This document shows, in pieces, positions 32,924-41,869 of a stretch of DNA of 64,000 bases. Source of the DNA: CANRPC01 sp964456095 (GTDB taxonomy: Bacteria > Bacillota_I > Bacilli_A > RFN20 > CAG-449); NCBI GenBank assembly GCA_964456095.1, contig CAYVZF010000002.1, positions 6,275 to 70,274 on the forward strand, in the 5' to 3' direction. The translations under genes and the position numbers were made by a program. Below the pieces are notes generated by a model, which saw only the letters and a program-made list of their open reading frames with translations, was not told the DNA's origin and did no database searches. Positions within the stretch are counted from its first letter, which is position 1, and each line of letters starts with the position of its first letter.

Positions 32924-33631
32924 ATGATTAGTGGACAAGATGATTATGAAAAATATAAAATATTAAGGCCGTTATATTCTAATCATTACTATGATAATAA
33001 TGGCTTTCCTATAATCAAAAAAGATGATTTTGATTATAAAAAATGGGATGAAACATATTTGTGTAATTTTAAAAACATAAAAAGTCAAAAACAGAAAAAT
33101 AAATCAATTGTGATTATGTTTAATTATGATAATGTGATAAATGTTCTATGGAGTGACCCTTTTAGATATTTGCCCAAATTACTTGGATTTAAAGCTATAT
33201 GCACACCTGATTATAGTGTTTATCCTGGTATGAACATTAATGATGTTAGATATAATGTTTATAGAAATAGATGGATTGGTTGTATGCTTCAAGAAAAAGG
33301 GCTTAAAGTAATCCCTACTATTCAATGGGCGTTAGAAGATACATATGATATTTGTTTTTCTGGTATAGAAGAAGGCAGTGTTGTTATTGTTTCAACTCTT
33401 GGCTGTACAAATAATAAAGAAATATTTTTAAAAGGCTTTTATGAAATGAAAAAGAGAATTAAACCATCACTGATAATCGTTTTTGGCAAAATGATTAGGG
33501 GCATGACTGGAAAATTTTTACAATATGAGTATAGTGATTGTTTTTTGAAAAAACAAGATTATGAACAATTAAGATTATTTCCTATCGAAAAAGTGTTTTC
33601 TATTGAAGAAGATGAATTCTATGGGAAGTAG
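32924..33631 (+). CDS. DUF4417 protein
   Basis: A 235-residue protein that follows the DUF4417 pattern: FNYDNVINVLWSDPFRYLPKL, the core CTPDYSVYPGMN, VYRNRWIGCMLQEKGLKVIPTIQW, SFxGI-like CFSGIEEGSVVIVSTLGC, and the end KPSLIIVFGK. The family is frequent in phages and integrative elements and its biochemical role is unknown. AGGAGG precedes the ATG. Its last 11 bases overlap the start of the next gene in another frame, so the two are translationally coupled. Confidence 0.82.
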   Translation: MISGQDDYEKYKILRPLYSNHYYDNNGFPIIKKDDFDYKKWDETYLCNFKNIKSQKQKNKSIVIMFNYDNVINVLWSDPFRYLPKLLGFKAICTPDYSVYPGMNINDVRYNVYRNRWIGCMLQEKGLKVIPTIQWALEDTYDICFSGIEEGSVVIVSTLGCTNNKEIFLKGFYEMKKRIKPSLIIVFGKMIRGMTGKFLQYEYSDCFLKKQDYEQLRLFPIEKVFSIEEDEFYGK

Positions 33632-34007
33632 AGGGGCATTTATAAATGTTAATGCTGGCAACTTTAGTTTTACTGAATATGGTCAGCACTATGAGACAAT
33701 TGGTGAAATAGGAGGAGTTAAGATTTTAAATCAAATGATTGGTCCAGTTAAAGCACCTGAGTATTCTCATTCAAAGAATAGAATTTATGCAATTGTTCAA
33801 AATGGAAAGTTAAAACATTTAACTTTTTATGATGAAAATCATAATCAAGTAAAATCTATTGATTTTGAACATAAACATGGATTAGATAAAGTTCAGCCTC
33901 ATGTACATTTTAATTTAGTTCATGATAATAATGAAAGAGGAACGCCGCCGACTTTAGATGATATAAAACTTGCAAATAAGATTAAGAAAGGATTAGGAAT
34001 AGAATAA
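33621..34007 (+). CDS. Cassette protein beginning MGSRGAF, unknown function
   Basis: A 128-residue protein. It starts with a Gly/Arg-rich MGSRGAFINVNAGNF, has a beta-rich centre (KAPEYSHSKNRIYAIVQNGKLKHL, then TFYDENHNQVKSIDF), and a His-rich segment EHKHGLDKVQPHVHFNL, followed by a Lys-rich end. I recall GSRG-initial domains accompanying DUF4417 in phage-like loci, but cannot assign a function. The HxH segment could bind metal or be catalytic. The start is chosen at 33621. ATG 33612 and TTG 33603 are possible alternatives. No strong ribosome site exists, in line with coupling to DUF4417. Confidence 0.6.
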   Translation: MGSRGAFINVNAGNFSFTEYGQHYETIGEIGGVKILNQMIGPVKAPEYSHSKNRIYAIVQNGKLKHLTFYDENHNQVKSIDFEHKHGLDKVQPHVHFNLVHDNNERGTPPTLDDIKLANKIKKGLGIE

Positions 34008-34008
34008 T

Positions 34009-34326
34009 ATGAAATATGAATATCAAAGAGGCATTTACGAATCTATAAATGAATTTATAGATGAATATTCATCAAAATATAATGAAAATGGAGAAAATAG
34101 CCGAGGAATGGATTTTCTATATAAAAATATTAAATATAGATTATGTAGAGAATATGATGAAGTATATTATTTATATAAAGCATCTGATACTGATGATGGT
34201 GATATGGAAATTATAGGAATATGTAAATCAATGAAAGAATTATTAGATTCAAAATTTATAGATAATATTGAATTTGAGAAAATAGTTATGAACGAAAATG
34301 ATACCATTATTTATGGGAAAGATTAA
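34009..34326 (+). CDS. Small acidic cassette protein, unknown function
   Basis: A 105-residue acidic protein (YESINEFIDEYSSKY, YDEVYYLYKASDTDDGDMEIIGIC). It starts 1 base after the preceding stop and ends at a terminator, so it is the last gene of the cassette. I recognise no family. Its size, acidity and position after a basic, His-containing protein resemble an immunity or antitoxin gene, but this is inference only. Confidence 0.55.
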   Translation: MKYEYQRGIYESINEFIDEYSSKYNENGENSRGMDFLYKNIKYRLCREYDEVYYLYKASDTDDGDMEIIGICKSMKELLDSKFIDNIEFEKIVMNENDTIIYGKD

Positions 34327-34328
34327 AA

Positions 34329-34362
34329 AAACTGTTAGAACAACTAGTTTTTCTAACAGTTT
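34329..34362. terminator. Bidirectional terminator, DUF4417 cassette and tRNA operon
   Basis: A 12-bp perfect stem AAACTGTTAGAA / TTCTAACAGTTT with a 10-base loop. The minus strand has a seven-T run after it, so it clearly ends the tRNA operon. On the plus strand the T run is short. Confidence 0.8.
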
Positions 34363-34373
34363 AATAATCTAAA

Positions 34374-34449
34374 TGGTGGAGCTGACGAGGATCGAACTCG
34401 CTACCTCCTGAATGCAAATCAGGCGCTCTCCCAGGTGAGCTACAGCCCC
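34374..34449 (-). tRNA. tRNA-Ala (UGC)
   Basis: 76 bases with encoded CCA. Acceptor GGGGCTG pairs with CAGCTCC. The anticodon loop TTTGCAT gives TGC, and the T arm has GTTCGAT. It is the last tRNA of a four-gene minus-strand operon. Confidence 0.95.
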
Positions 34450-34460
34450 ATTTTTCAAAA

Positions 34461-34537
34461 TGGTCGGGAAAACAGGATTCGAACCTGCGACCCCCTGATC
34501 CCAAATCAGGTGCACTACCAAGCTGTGCTATTTCCCG
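34461..34537 (-). tRNA. tRNA-Pro (UGG)
   Basis: 77 bases with encoded CCA. Acceptor CGGGAAA pairs with TTTCCCG. The anticodon stem CCTGA/TCAGG encloses TTTGGGA, giving TGG. Confidence 0.95.
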
Positions 34538-34546
34538 ATAAATTAA

Positions 34547-34623
34547 TGGCGCGCCAAGCAAGACTCGAACTCGCAACCTTCAGATTCGTAGTCTGACACT
34601 CTATCCAGTTGAGCTATTGGCGC
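34547..34623 (-). tRNA. tRNA-Arg (ACG)
   Basis: 77 bases with encoded CCA. Acceptor GCGCCAA pairs with TTGGCGC. The anticodon loop CTACGAA gives ACG, whose A34 is normally deaminated to inosine. Confidence 0.95.
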
Positions 34624-34636
34624 ACATACTTGGAAA

Positions 34637-34711
34637 TGGAGGTTCCTAACGGATTCGAACCGATGATCATTGAGTTGCAGTCAATTGCCTTACCAGCTTG
34701 GCTAAGGAACC
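34637..34711 (-). tRNA. tRNA-Cys (GCA)
   Basis: 75 bases with encoded CCA and the Cys-typical discriminator U. Acceptor GGTTCCT pairs with AGGAACC. The anticodon loop CTGCAAC gives GCA. It is the first tRNA of the operon. Confidence 0.95.
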
Positions 34712-34734
34712 ACTTCTTTCATTTCGCATATTTA

Positions 34735-34763
34735 AGTATACATAATGAAGATGTGGAATGCAA
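34735..34763 (-). promoter_or_regulatory. Promoter of Cys-Arg-Pro-Ala tRNA operon
   Basis: On the minus strand: -35 TTGCAT (34758-34763), 17-base spacer, -10 TATACT (34735-34740) preceded by TATG. It lies about 24 bases upstream of tRNA-Cys. Confidence 0.75.
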
Positions 34764-34960
34764 GAACTAATTTCACTTTTGAGAAATTTATGAAATAGCC
34801 TTTAATCACTTGCAACAAATATGATTTTACTAGAATTAGAATAAAAATCAATAATTATTTTAATTTTTTTAAATTTTTTATTTAAAAAGTGAATTTTAAT
34901 AAAATATTATATTAGTTTTTTTTCTTTAATATTATAATTATTTTGCGGAGATTAATTTGT

Positions 34961-36154
34961 ATGGAAACTATTAAAACATTATTTAAAATTGGTGCTGGTC
35001 CATCTTCTAGTCATACAATGGGACCTATGTATGCAGCAGAATATATGTTAAAAAAATATTCTGATTGTAAATGTTTTGAAGTTGTTTTATATGGTTCACT
35101 TGCATTAACTGGTAAAGGCCATTTAACAGATATAATTTTATATAAAACACTTGGAAATAATACAAATATAGTTTTTGATTATATTACAAAAAAAGATCAC
35201 CCTAATACACTTATTATTAAAGCAATTTATGATGATAAAAGTTTTGAAGAAGAATTTATATCTATTGGTGGAGGAAATATTATTTTAAAAGGGGATAAGT
35301 TAATAAAAGAAGATGTTTACCCATTTAAAAGTTTTGAAGAAATAAAAGAATATACAAAAAAGAATAGTATGTCACTTGTTGATTTAGTATATAAATTTGA
35401 AAAAAAAGATATTCATTCATATTTAGAAAATGTATATGATGTAATGATTGAATCTATTAATAAGGGACTTAATGCATCTGGAGTTTTACCCGGTGGTTTA
35501 AATGTAGAAAGAAAAGCTTCTCTTTTAAAAGATTATGATAATAAAGATGTATTAGATGACAAAAAATTAAGAAGTATTTCTTCTTATGCATATGCAGTTA
35601 GTGAAGAAAATGCATCTGGAGGAATTATAGTTACTGCACCAACATGTGGTGCATGTGGAGTTTTACCTGCAGTTTTATATTATTTACAAAATAAAAAAAG
35701 TTTGTCAAAAAATGAAATCATTAATGCACTTTGTGTCGCGGGAATATTTGGTAATGTTGTTAGGGAAAATGCCGCAATTTCTGGTGCATATGCTGGTTGT
35801 CAATCGGAAATTGGTACAGCATGTGCTATGGCATCAGCGGCTGCATCTTATTTATTATCTGGGACAATTGATGAAATGGAATGTGCTGCTGAAATGGCTT
35901 TAGAACATAATTTAGGATTAACTTGTGATCCTGTTGCAGGACTAGTTCAAATCCCATGTATTGAACGTAATGCAAGCGCAGCTGTTCGAGCACTTGATAA
36001 TGCTATGCTAGCACCATATTTATCTAATTCTAGAAAAATATCGTTTGATATGATAGTGAAAACAATGTATGAAACAGGTCTTGATTTAAAAACAGAATAT
36101 AAAGAAACATCTATTGGTGGTCTTGCTAAAAACTACAAAAAAAACAATTGTTAG
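34961..36154 (+). CDS. sdaA: L-serine dehydratase, single chain
   Basis: A 397-residue iron-sulfur enzyme that deaminates serine to pyruvate and ammonia. The N-terminal beta-type domain has KIGAGPSSSHTMGPMYAAE. The alpha-type domain from about 140 has ENASGGIIVTAPTCGACGVLPAV, the cluster cysteine in AYAGCQSEIGTACAMASAA, and GLTCDPVAGLVQIPCIERNA. Beta and alpha parts are fused, as in E. coli SdaA and unlike Bacillus SdaAA/SdaAB. I chose the ATG at 34961 (GGAG 10 bases upstream) over the TTG at 34943. TATAAT lies at 34933-34938. It is probably monocistronic. Confidence 0.93.
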   Translation: METIKTLFKIGAGPSSSHTMGPMYAAEYMLKKYSDCKCFEVVLYGSLALTGKGHLTDIILYKTLGNNTNIVFDYITKKDHPNTLIIKAIYDDKSFEEEFISIGGGNIILKGDKLIKEDVYPFKSFEEIKEYTKKNSMSLVDLVYKFEKKDIHSYLENVYDVMIESINKGLNASGVLPGGLNVERKASLLKDYDNKDVLDDKKLRSISSYAYAVSEENASGGIIVTAPTCGACGVLPAVLYYLQNKKSLSKNEIINALCVAGIFGNVVRENAAISGAYAGCQSEIGTACAMASAAASYLLSGTIDEMECAAEMALEHNLGLTCDPVAGLVQIPCIERNASAAVRALDNAMLAPYLSNSRKISFDMIVKTMYETGLDLKTEYKETSIGGLAKNYKKNNC

Positions 36155-36171
36155 AATACTATTTTATATAT

Positions 36172-36223
36172 AAAAAGGCATATATTTTATTCTTTGTTTA
36201 TTAATAAATATACGCCTTTTTTT
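36172..36223. terminator. Bidirectional terminator between sdaA and potD
   Basis: AAAAAGGC plus TATATTT (36172-36187) pairs with AAATATA plus GCCTTTTT (36206-36221) with one A-C mismatch, ending in a T run on both strands. Confidence 0.8.
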
Positions 36224-36225
36224 AA

Positions 36226-37956
36226 CTATTTATTAGATGATTCTAACAATCTTTTGTTTCGTGTTGATCTTTGCTTTTTTATTTTTGTTATAACAAAGAA
36301 AGTCAAACAAGCCCCTGAACAAATACCAATAAAGATGTAATAAGGTAACATATATGTATCAGCTTTAACTTGACCCCACATAATAATAACATCATCATTA
36401 ACTTTATCAAATTCATTCATTAATGCACATCCGGCAAGAGTATCTTCACTAGGATATTGAGTAAGTAACCAATTTTCATTTCCATTTTTTGGATATATAA
36501 TTGGTGATATACTTTCATCAATATTACCTTTAAATATATGTGATAAATCAATAGGAGTAGGGGATAAATCTGCTTCTTCGAAAGTGATTTCAACAAAATA
36601 ATCAGTATTATCTGGAGTTATTGCAATATCACTTTCTTCATAATCTTGAATACATTTATAGTATTTATCGTTATATATAACAATACTTGCATCAACCATT
36701 TCTTCATTTTCATCATCATAATATTCAGCATAATAATTTGTAGAAGGATTAAAATATGATGCACCATAACGACTAACTGCATAGTCAAATACTTCATCAC
36801 AAGCAATAAAGGAAGTATATCCAATATATTCCATATTTTTAGCAGCGTTTTCAGGTTCTGATAAAAAATCGATGAATTTACATGCTAACTCTTTGTTTGC
36901 ACCATTTGGAATTGTAAAAGCATCATACCAAACGTTACTACCATCATCAGGAACATAATATTCAAGATTTTTATTATTTGATCTACCTTCTTCAATTGAA
37001 TAAACAGCATCGCCAGACCAAGCTAGATTCATTTTAATTTTACCTGTAATAATATCATTTTTTCCTGAATCTACTTCAAATCCAAAAATATTTCTTTTTA
37101 AACTTATTAGTTCATTTTTTATCATATTTAATATTTCTTTTGAATTATCTGTAGTATTAACTATATCAAATATATCTTGAATAACATTATTGTATTCTTG
37201 TCTAATTGCTTCTTTTTCTTCTTCTGTACTTGCATTATTAAGGGAAGATAGAAATTTCTCTCTTGCAGGTGTTAAAATATCTTCTAATCCTGATATTTCG
37301 CTACCTTTATAGGCATGCATTAAACCTACAACAAATGTATCACGCATAGAGTTTTTAATAGATATTAAATTCTTATAGTTTTCATTCCAAAATATATCCC
37401 ATGATTTAACATCTTCTTTAATTGTTTCTGTGCATTCTGAATCATAAATAATGCCAAGAGTTCCCCACATATATCCAGCGCAGTATCTATCAAGTGATGT
37501 ATCTTTTATCCCATCATTATCAGTATCAGCATAAAGAGATGCTAGTTTTTTTCTTACAACTTTAGAAACGTATTTACTATAAACTGGACAATCATTTTCT
37601 ATATCTATTTCTTGTACTAAGCCTTCTCTTATCATCTTTTGATTAACATATTCTGAAGTACATAATAAATCATAAGTTCCCTCTGGTTGTAATGTAAATT
37701 GATTATACATTGTTTCATTAGTATCATAAGTATGAATAATTAAATCACAATTGTATAAGTTTTCAAATTCTTCTTCAAAATCTTCATGAATATAGTCTGC
37801 ACAAATATATACATTTAGTTCTTGGTTATTAAAATCAATTTTTTCTTTTTTAATTTGAGTTTTAACTATGTTAACATTTTCTTTACTTATATTATTTGAA
37901 TTAGATACAAGGAATGTTGATAAAAGTAAAATCGATAAAAAATATTTCTTTTTCAT
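36226..37956 (-). CDS. potD: Spermidine/putrescine-binding protein PotD, with C-terminal membrane anchor
   Basis: A 576-residue solute-binding protein for the polyamine ABC transporter. A hydrophobic signal sequence lacks a lipobox Cys. The binding fold is recognisable (ELNVYICADYIHEDFEEEFE, YDLLCTSEYVNQKMIREGLVQ, GYMWGTLGIIYD, INMNLAWSGDA-like KIKMNLAWSGDAVY, EYYVPDDGSNVWYDAFTIPNGA). It is about 230 residues longer than E. coli PotD. An insertion at about 220-270 is helical, and a C-terminal extension ends in a membrane helix near 540-563 followed by basic residues. Thus it is held by a transmembrane segment, not a lipid. It is the last gene of the operon. Confidence 0.9.
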   Translation of the reverse strand: MKKKYFLSILLLSTFLVSNSNNISKENVNIVKTQIKKEKIDFNNQELNVYICADYIHEDFEEEFENLYNCDLIIHTYDTNETMYNQFTLQPEGTYDLLCTSEYVNQKMIREGLVQEIDIENDCPVYSKYVSKVVRKKLASLYADTDNDGIKDTSLDRYCAGYMWGTLGIIYDSECTETIKEDVKSWDIFWNENYKNLISIKNSMRDTFVVGLMHAYKGSEISGLEDILTPAREKFLSSLNNASTEEEKEAIRQEYNNVIQDIFDIVNTTDNSKEILNMIKNELISLKRNIFGFEVDSGKNDIITGKIKMNLAWSGDAVYSIEEGRSNNKNLEYYVPDDGSNVWYDAFTIPNGANKELACKFIDFLSEPENAAKNMEYIGYTSFIACDEVFDYAVSRYGASYFNPSTNYYAEYYDDENEEMVDASIVIYNDKYYKCIQDYEESDIAITPDNTDYFVEITFEEADLSPTPIDLSHIFKGNIDESISPIIYPKNGNENWLLTQYPSEDTLAGCALMNEFDKVNDDVIIMWGQVKADTYMLPYYIFIGICSGACLTFFVITKIKKQRSTRNKRLLESSNK

Positions 37957-37958
37957 GA

Positions 37959-38771
37959 TTAGTCTCCTTTACTTATTTTTGAAGCAACCATTTTTCTTTT
38001 TGCTAAATAATTTGAATATAATGTTTTTCCAACAACTGCAAGAATAACAACTAAGAATATTATTGTAGCAAGCGCTCTTACTTCTGGTGGCATAGGGTGT
38101 TTAGCGATAATTTTTTGAATATATGTTGAAATAGTTTCAAAAGATGGTTTTTTTAAATATTGTGTAATAACATAATCATCTAAAGATAATGTAATAGATA
38201 TCATAAATCCGGATATAATTCCAGGTAAGATTTCAGGCAAGATTATTTTATATAAAGCATATCTTGGTTTTGCGCCTAAATCCAAAGCAGCTTCATAAGC
38301 AAAAGGATCCATTTGTGTTAATTTTGGTTTAACATTTAAATAAACAAAGGCTACTGTTAAAACAACATGACCTATTAAAAGTGTTAAGAAATTGAAAGAC
38401 CATGATAAACCAACAATTAAGACTGCTAAAGAAAGAGCCATAACGATTTCAGCATTAACAATAGGTAGTTGATTAATAGTTTCAATCATTTTTCTAGTTC
38501 TTGATTTTGAATAATGCGCTCCAATTGCTCCAAGTGTTCCAAGAATTGTTGATACAACTGCGCTGCTAAGAGCAATTATTAACGTATTTAAAACTGCTTT
38601 CATTAAATCCTTATTTTTAAATAAATCAAAATATAGTTTTAAAGATGGGGTTTTCCATACCCCAATTTGATCACTTGGAATGAATGAAAATAAAACTAAA
38701 ACAAGAATAGGAAGATACATCAAAAATAAGACAATATAAATAAAACATTTACCAAATATTTTCTTTACCAT
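37959..38771 (-). CDS. potC: Polyamine ABC transporter permease PotC
   Basis: A 270-residue inner-membrane permease with six predicted helices and the cytoplasmic EAA loop EAALDLGAKPRYALYKIILPEILPGI, which docks on PotA. N-terminal YIVLFLMYLPILVLVLFSF is typical of PotC. Its start overlaps the potB stop by 7 bases, and potD starts 2 bases after its stop. Confidence 0.94.
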   Translation of the reverse strand: MVKKIFGKCFIYIVLFLMYLPILVLVLFSFIPSDQIGVWKTPSLKLYFDLFKNKDLMKAVLNTLIIALSSAVVSTILGTLGAIGAHYSKSRTRKMIETINQLPIVNAEIVMALSLAVLIVGLSWSFNFLTLLIGHVVLTVAFVYLNVKPKLTQMDPFAYEAALDLGAKPRYALYKIILPEILPGIISGFMISITLSLDDYVITQYLKKPSFETISTYIQKIIAKHPMPPEVRALATIIFLVVILAVVGKTLYSNYLAKRKMVASKISKGD

Positions 38772-39562
38772 ATTGACTCCTTTCCTTCGTCTTTTTCAGA
38801 GAATTTTCTTGTTAATAATACGCTTAATAAGATCATTAATAACATTATTAAAGCCATAAATGAACCGAAGTTCCAATTTGATTGATTAAAATATAAATCA
38901 ATATAACTACCAAATAAAACAACATTGTATTCGGATAGAATATCAGAAATGACATATGAAGATATTGTTGGCATAAATACCATTGTTGCTGCAGAAACGA
39001 TTCCAGGCATAGTTAAAGGAATAATTACTTTAACAAATGTTTGAAATCCGTTAGCGCCTAAGTCTTTACTAGCTTCAATTTGACTTTTATCCATTTTACA
39101 CATAGTTGTATATAAAGGCAAAATTGTAAAAGGTAAATAGTTATAGAATAATCCAATAATTGTTGCTAGCTCTGGATATTCACCACCAGATAAATTAATC
39201 CATGATAACAAATCTCTTGTTGCGCCTGTTCTAATAACAAAATTAATCCACATTGGCATAATAAATAAAGTAACTAAAACACCTGATTTATTTATTTTTT
39301 TATCCGCTAAAAAGTATGCAACAGGATAACCTATAAGTAAACATAGAAAAGTATTAATAATCGCGTATGTTAATGAAATAATTAATACATTAATATTCGT
39401 AGTATCTTGAAAAAATTTAACTAAATTAATAAATGAAAATTGACCAGTTGCTTTATCGGTAAATGCATAATAAACAATGAAAAAGATAGGAACAATTATA
39501 AAAAATAAGAAGAACAATATATATGGAATTGAAAGATATTTTCTTTGAAATCTAAATTTCAT
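38765..39562 (-). CDS. potB: Polyamine ABC transporter permease PotB
   Basis: A 265-residue permease with six helices. The N-terminal PYILFFLFFIIVPIFFIVYYAF and the EAA-like loop IEASKDLGANGFQTFVKVIIPLTMPGI are typical of PotB. It overlaps potA by 11 bases and potC by 7, so the transporter subunits are translationally coupled. Confidence 0.94.
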   Translation of the reverse strand: MKFRFQRKYLSIPYILFFLFFIIVPIFFIVYYAFTDKATGQFSFINLVKFFQDTTNINVLIISLTYAIINTFLCLLIGYPVAYFLADKKINKSGVLVTLFIMPMWINFVIRTGATRDLLSWINLSGGEYPELATIIGLFYNYLPFTILPLYTTMCKMDKSQIEASKDLGANGFQTFVKVIIPLTMPGIVSAATMVFMPTISSYVISDILSEYNVVLFGSYIDLYFNQSNWNFGSFMALIMLLMILLSVLLTRKFSEKDEGKESIW

Positions 39563-41075
39563 ATTTTGAAATATCTCCTTTTAATGTTAATTTGATGTTC
39601 TTTGGTTGTACTTTAATACTTACAATATCATTATTGTTCCATGTCCATTCAGTATCTAAAACGAAGTCATCTTCATCTTCGGTTCTTACAATTACTTGAT
39701 AATGGTCTCCTTTATAAACCATATCAATTATTTCTCCTTTTGTATTCCCTTCTTCTAAATTGTCTGATATTTCTATATCTGCCATATCAATATCGACTGT
39801 TACATCAGCATCATTCAAATCATATTTTTTTCCTTTAGAATCTATTAAATATCCTTCTTCATCAACATGTGAACCTTTTAGCAATTGGGTAATATCGCAA
39901 TCCCATGCGGTTTCAGCAAAACATACTTGATTGAATTTATTAATATAACCTTCATAAACATTTGAAAGAATTTGTCTTTTCATAATATGAATTAAATCGG
40001 CATCGACTTTTAATCCGACTTCAACATTTGTTTCGTGTAAAGATGTTGATTGAACAATTACTTCATTTTTACCTACCATAATTGTATATTGATAATGAAT
40101 TCCTTTAAAAATGCAATCTGTAATTTTACCTTTGACGATTCCTTTTTCAACTGTTGTTATTTTAAAATCTTCTGGTCTTATAACTACATCAACTTTTTCA
40201 TGAATAGGGAAATCATCAATACAATCCCATACTTTTCCTAAGAATCTAACTTTTTTATCTGCATACATTGCACCAACATATATATTAGATTCACCTATGA
40301 AGTCCGCAACAAAAGCATTTGCTGGTTCATTATATATATCAGTTGGTGTTCCAATTTGTTGGATTTGACCATCTTTCATAACTACAATAATATCAGACAT
40401 TGTTAATGCTTCTTCTTGATCGTGAGTTACGTAAATAAATGTAATTCCTAATTTTTTATGCATTTCTTTTAATTCGACTTGCATTTCTTTTCTCATCTTT
40501 AAATCGAGAGCTCCTAAAGGTTCATCAAGCAATAATATTTTAGGCTCATTTACAATGGCACGCGCAATAGCAACACGTTGTTGTTGACCACCTGATAATG
40601 TTGTAACATTTCTTGACTCAAATTGCTCTAAATCAACTATCTTTAATGCTTTAATAACTTTTTCATCAATTTCACTTTGAGATAATTTAACAAGTTTTGT
40701 TTTCTTGTTGCCTTTTCTATCAATAAAAGTTTTTTCGACTTTTTTGAGTTTCAAACCGAAAGCTATATTGTCATATACATCAAGGTGAGGGAACAAAGCG
40801 TAACGTTGGAATACTGTATTTACAGGTCTTTTATATGGTGGTAGTTGAGCGATATCTTCACCATTTAAAATGATTTTTCCACTTGTTGGAATTTCAAAGC
40901 CTGCGATCATTCTTAATGTTGTTGTTTTCCCGCATCCAGAAGGACCTAAAAAAGTGACAAATTGACCTTTTTTAACTTTTAAATTAAAATTTTCAACAGC
41001 ATATGAATCACCATCATCATATTTTTTATTAACGTCTATAATATCGATTATTGTTTCTAATTCATTGTTTTTCAT
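39552..41075 (-). CDS. potA: Polyamine ABC transporter ATPase PotA with duplicated C-terminal domain
   Basis: A 507-residue ATPase. It has Walker A LGPSGCGKTTTLR, Q-loop FQRYALFPHLDVYDNIAFGL, signature LSGGQQQRVAIARAIV, Walker B ILLLDEPLGALD and the switch His in YVTHDQEEA. An insertion of about 20 residues (TFIDRKGNKKTKLVKLSQ) follows the Q-loop. After the ATPase there are two TOBE-like segments (VKGKITDCIFKGIHYQYTI and TKGEIIDMVYKGDHYQVIV), so the protein is about 130 residues longer than E. coli PotA. It energises polyamine import. The gene follows the HTH-cupin regulator by 16 bases. Confidence 0.94.
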   Translation of the reverse strand: MKNNELETIIDIIDVNKKYDDGDSYAVENFNLKVKKGQFVTFLGPSGCGKTTTLRMIAGFEIPTSGKIILNGEDIAQLPPYKRPVNTVFQRYALFPHLDVYDNIAFGLKLKKVEKTFIDRKGNKKTKLVKLSQSEIDEKVIKALKIVDLEQFESRNVTTLSGGQQQRVAIARAIVNEPKILLLDEPLGALDLKMRKEMQVELKEMHKKLGITFIYVTHDQEEALTMSDIIVVMKDGQIQQIGTPTDIYNEPANAFVADFIGESNIYVGAMYADKKVRFLGKVWDCIDDFPIHEKVDVVIRPEDFKITTVEKGIVKGKITDCIFKGIHYQYTIMVGKNEVIVQSTSLHETNVEVGLKVDADLIHIMKRQILSNVYEGYINKFNQVCFAETAWDCDITQLLKGSHVDEEGYLIDSKGKKYDLNDADVTVDIDMADIEISDNLEEGNTKGEIIDMVYKGDHYQVIVRTEDEDDFVLDTEWTWNNNDIVSIKVQPKNIKLTLKGDISKYEI

Positions 41076-41091
41076 TTTTCAGTAACTCCTT

Positions 41092-41628
41092 TTAAAAATT
41101 TGGTGGGCTTGAAACCCAAATCACACGACATAATTTATCTTTTATATTCTTTAAATAATGATTTTTAGTGGAATCAAAATAAAACGTTTCACCTTTTTTT
41201 ATTTTATATATTGAAGTGTCTATACATAATAAAACTTCTCCTTCAAGAACATAACCAAACTCTTGACCTTCATGAGGATAATCAATGTCAGTCTGTGAAT
41301 GTGGTAATATAGTAACTAAAATAGGTTCCATTTCATTTTTTTGAGCATTTGTAACTAACCAATTAATATTGTAACCATTGTATTCTTTTATAAAATAATC
41401 ATCTTTTTTAAAAACGATTTGATCTATTTGTTTGTCATCTTTAAAAAAATCACTTAAATTTGTTCCAAGAGCAAGCACTATATCTTCTAAAGTAGAAATT
41501 GAAGGTTCAGTTAAATCATTTTCTAATTGAGATATATATCCTTTAGATAACTCTAGCCTATCGGCTAGTTCTTCTTGAGTTAAGTTAAATTTATTCCTTA
41601 GATCTTTGATTTTTTTACCAATTTTCAT
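41092..41628 (-). CDS. HTH-cupin regulator of the pot operon (PuuR-like)
   Basis: A 178-residue regulator. Residues 4-62 are an XRE-type helix-turn-helix (KIKDLRNKFNLTQEELADRLELSKGYISQLEND). Residues about 100-175 are a cupin domain (PHEGQEFGYVLEGEVLLCID, KKGETFYFDSTKNHYLKN). This architecture is shared with PuuR and related polyamine or amino-acid regulators. As first gene of the potABCD operon it probably controls it in response to polyamines. The candidate operator lies 45 bases upstream of its start. Confidence 0.88.
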   Translation of the reverse strand: MKIGKKIKDLRNKFNLTQEELADRLELSKGYISQLENDLTEPSISTLEDIVLALGTNLSDFFKDDKQIDQIVFKKDDYFIKEYNGYNINWLVTNAQKNEMEPILVTILPHSQTDIDYPHEGQEFGYVLEGEVLLCIDTSIYKIKKGETFYFDSTKNHYLKNIKDKLCRVIWVSSPPNF

Positions 41629-41672
41629 TTTGCTAACCCCTCATCAAATTTAGTTTGCTAATTTTAATCAAA

Positions 41673-41693
41673 AAGTTTAGTCGTACTAAACTT
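41673..41693. promoter_or_regulatory. Operator-like inverted repeat upstream of pot operon
   Basis: AAGTTTAGT (41673-41681) and ACTAAACTT (41685-41693) are perfect 9-base arms around CGT. A weaker related motif, TTAGTTTGCTAA, lies at 41650-41661. On the minus strand a weak TTAGTA / TAAAAT promoter overlaps the first repeat, as expected for repression. Confidence 0.6.
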
Positions 41694-41869
41694 AAACATA
41701 TGAAATTATTATTTATTAGTAACTATTTGTCAACATATTTTGTATATATTTTATATTTATTATTTATATAAATAATTTTGTAAATATTTTTTATAAATAA
41801 ATAGTTATGAAAGTAAATAAATATTTAAAAAAAATATTAAATGTTGTACTCTAAAAAAAGGTGATTAAA

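Noticed and set aside
34374..34449. tRNA-Ala 3' end as an attachment site for the XRE/DUF4417 cassette
   Set aside because: No direct repeat of the tRNA 3' end was found on the far side of the cassette, and no integrase gene is present.
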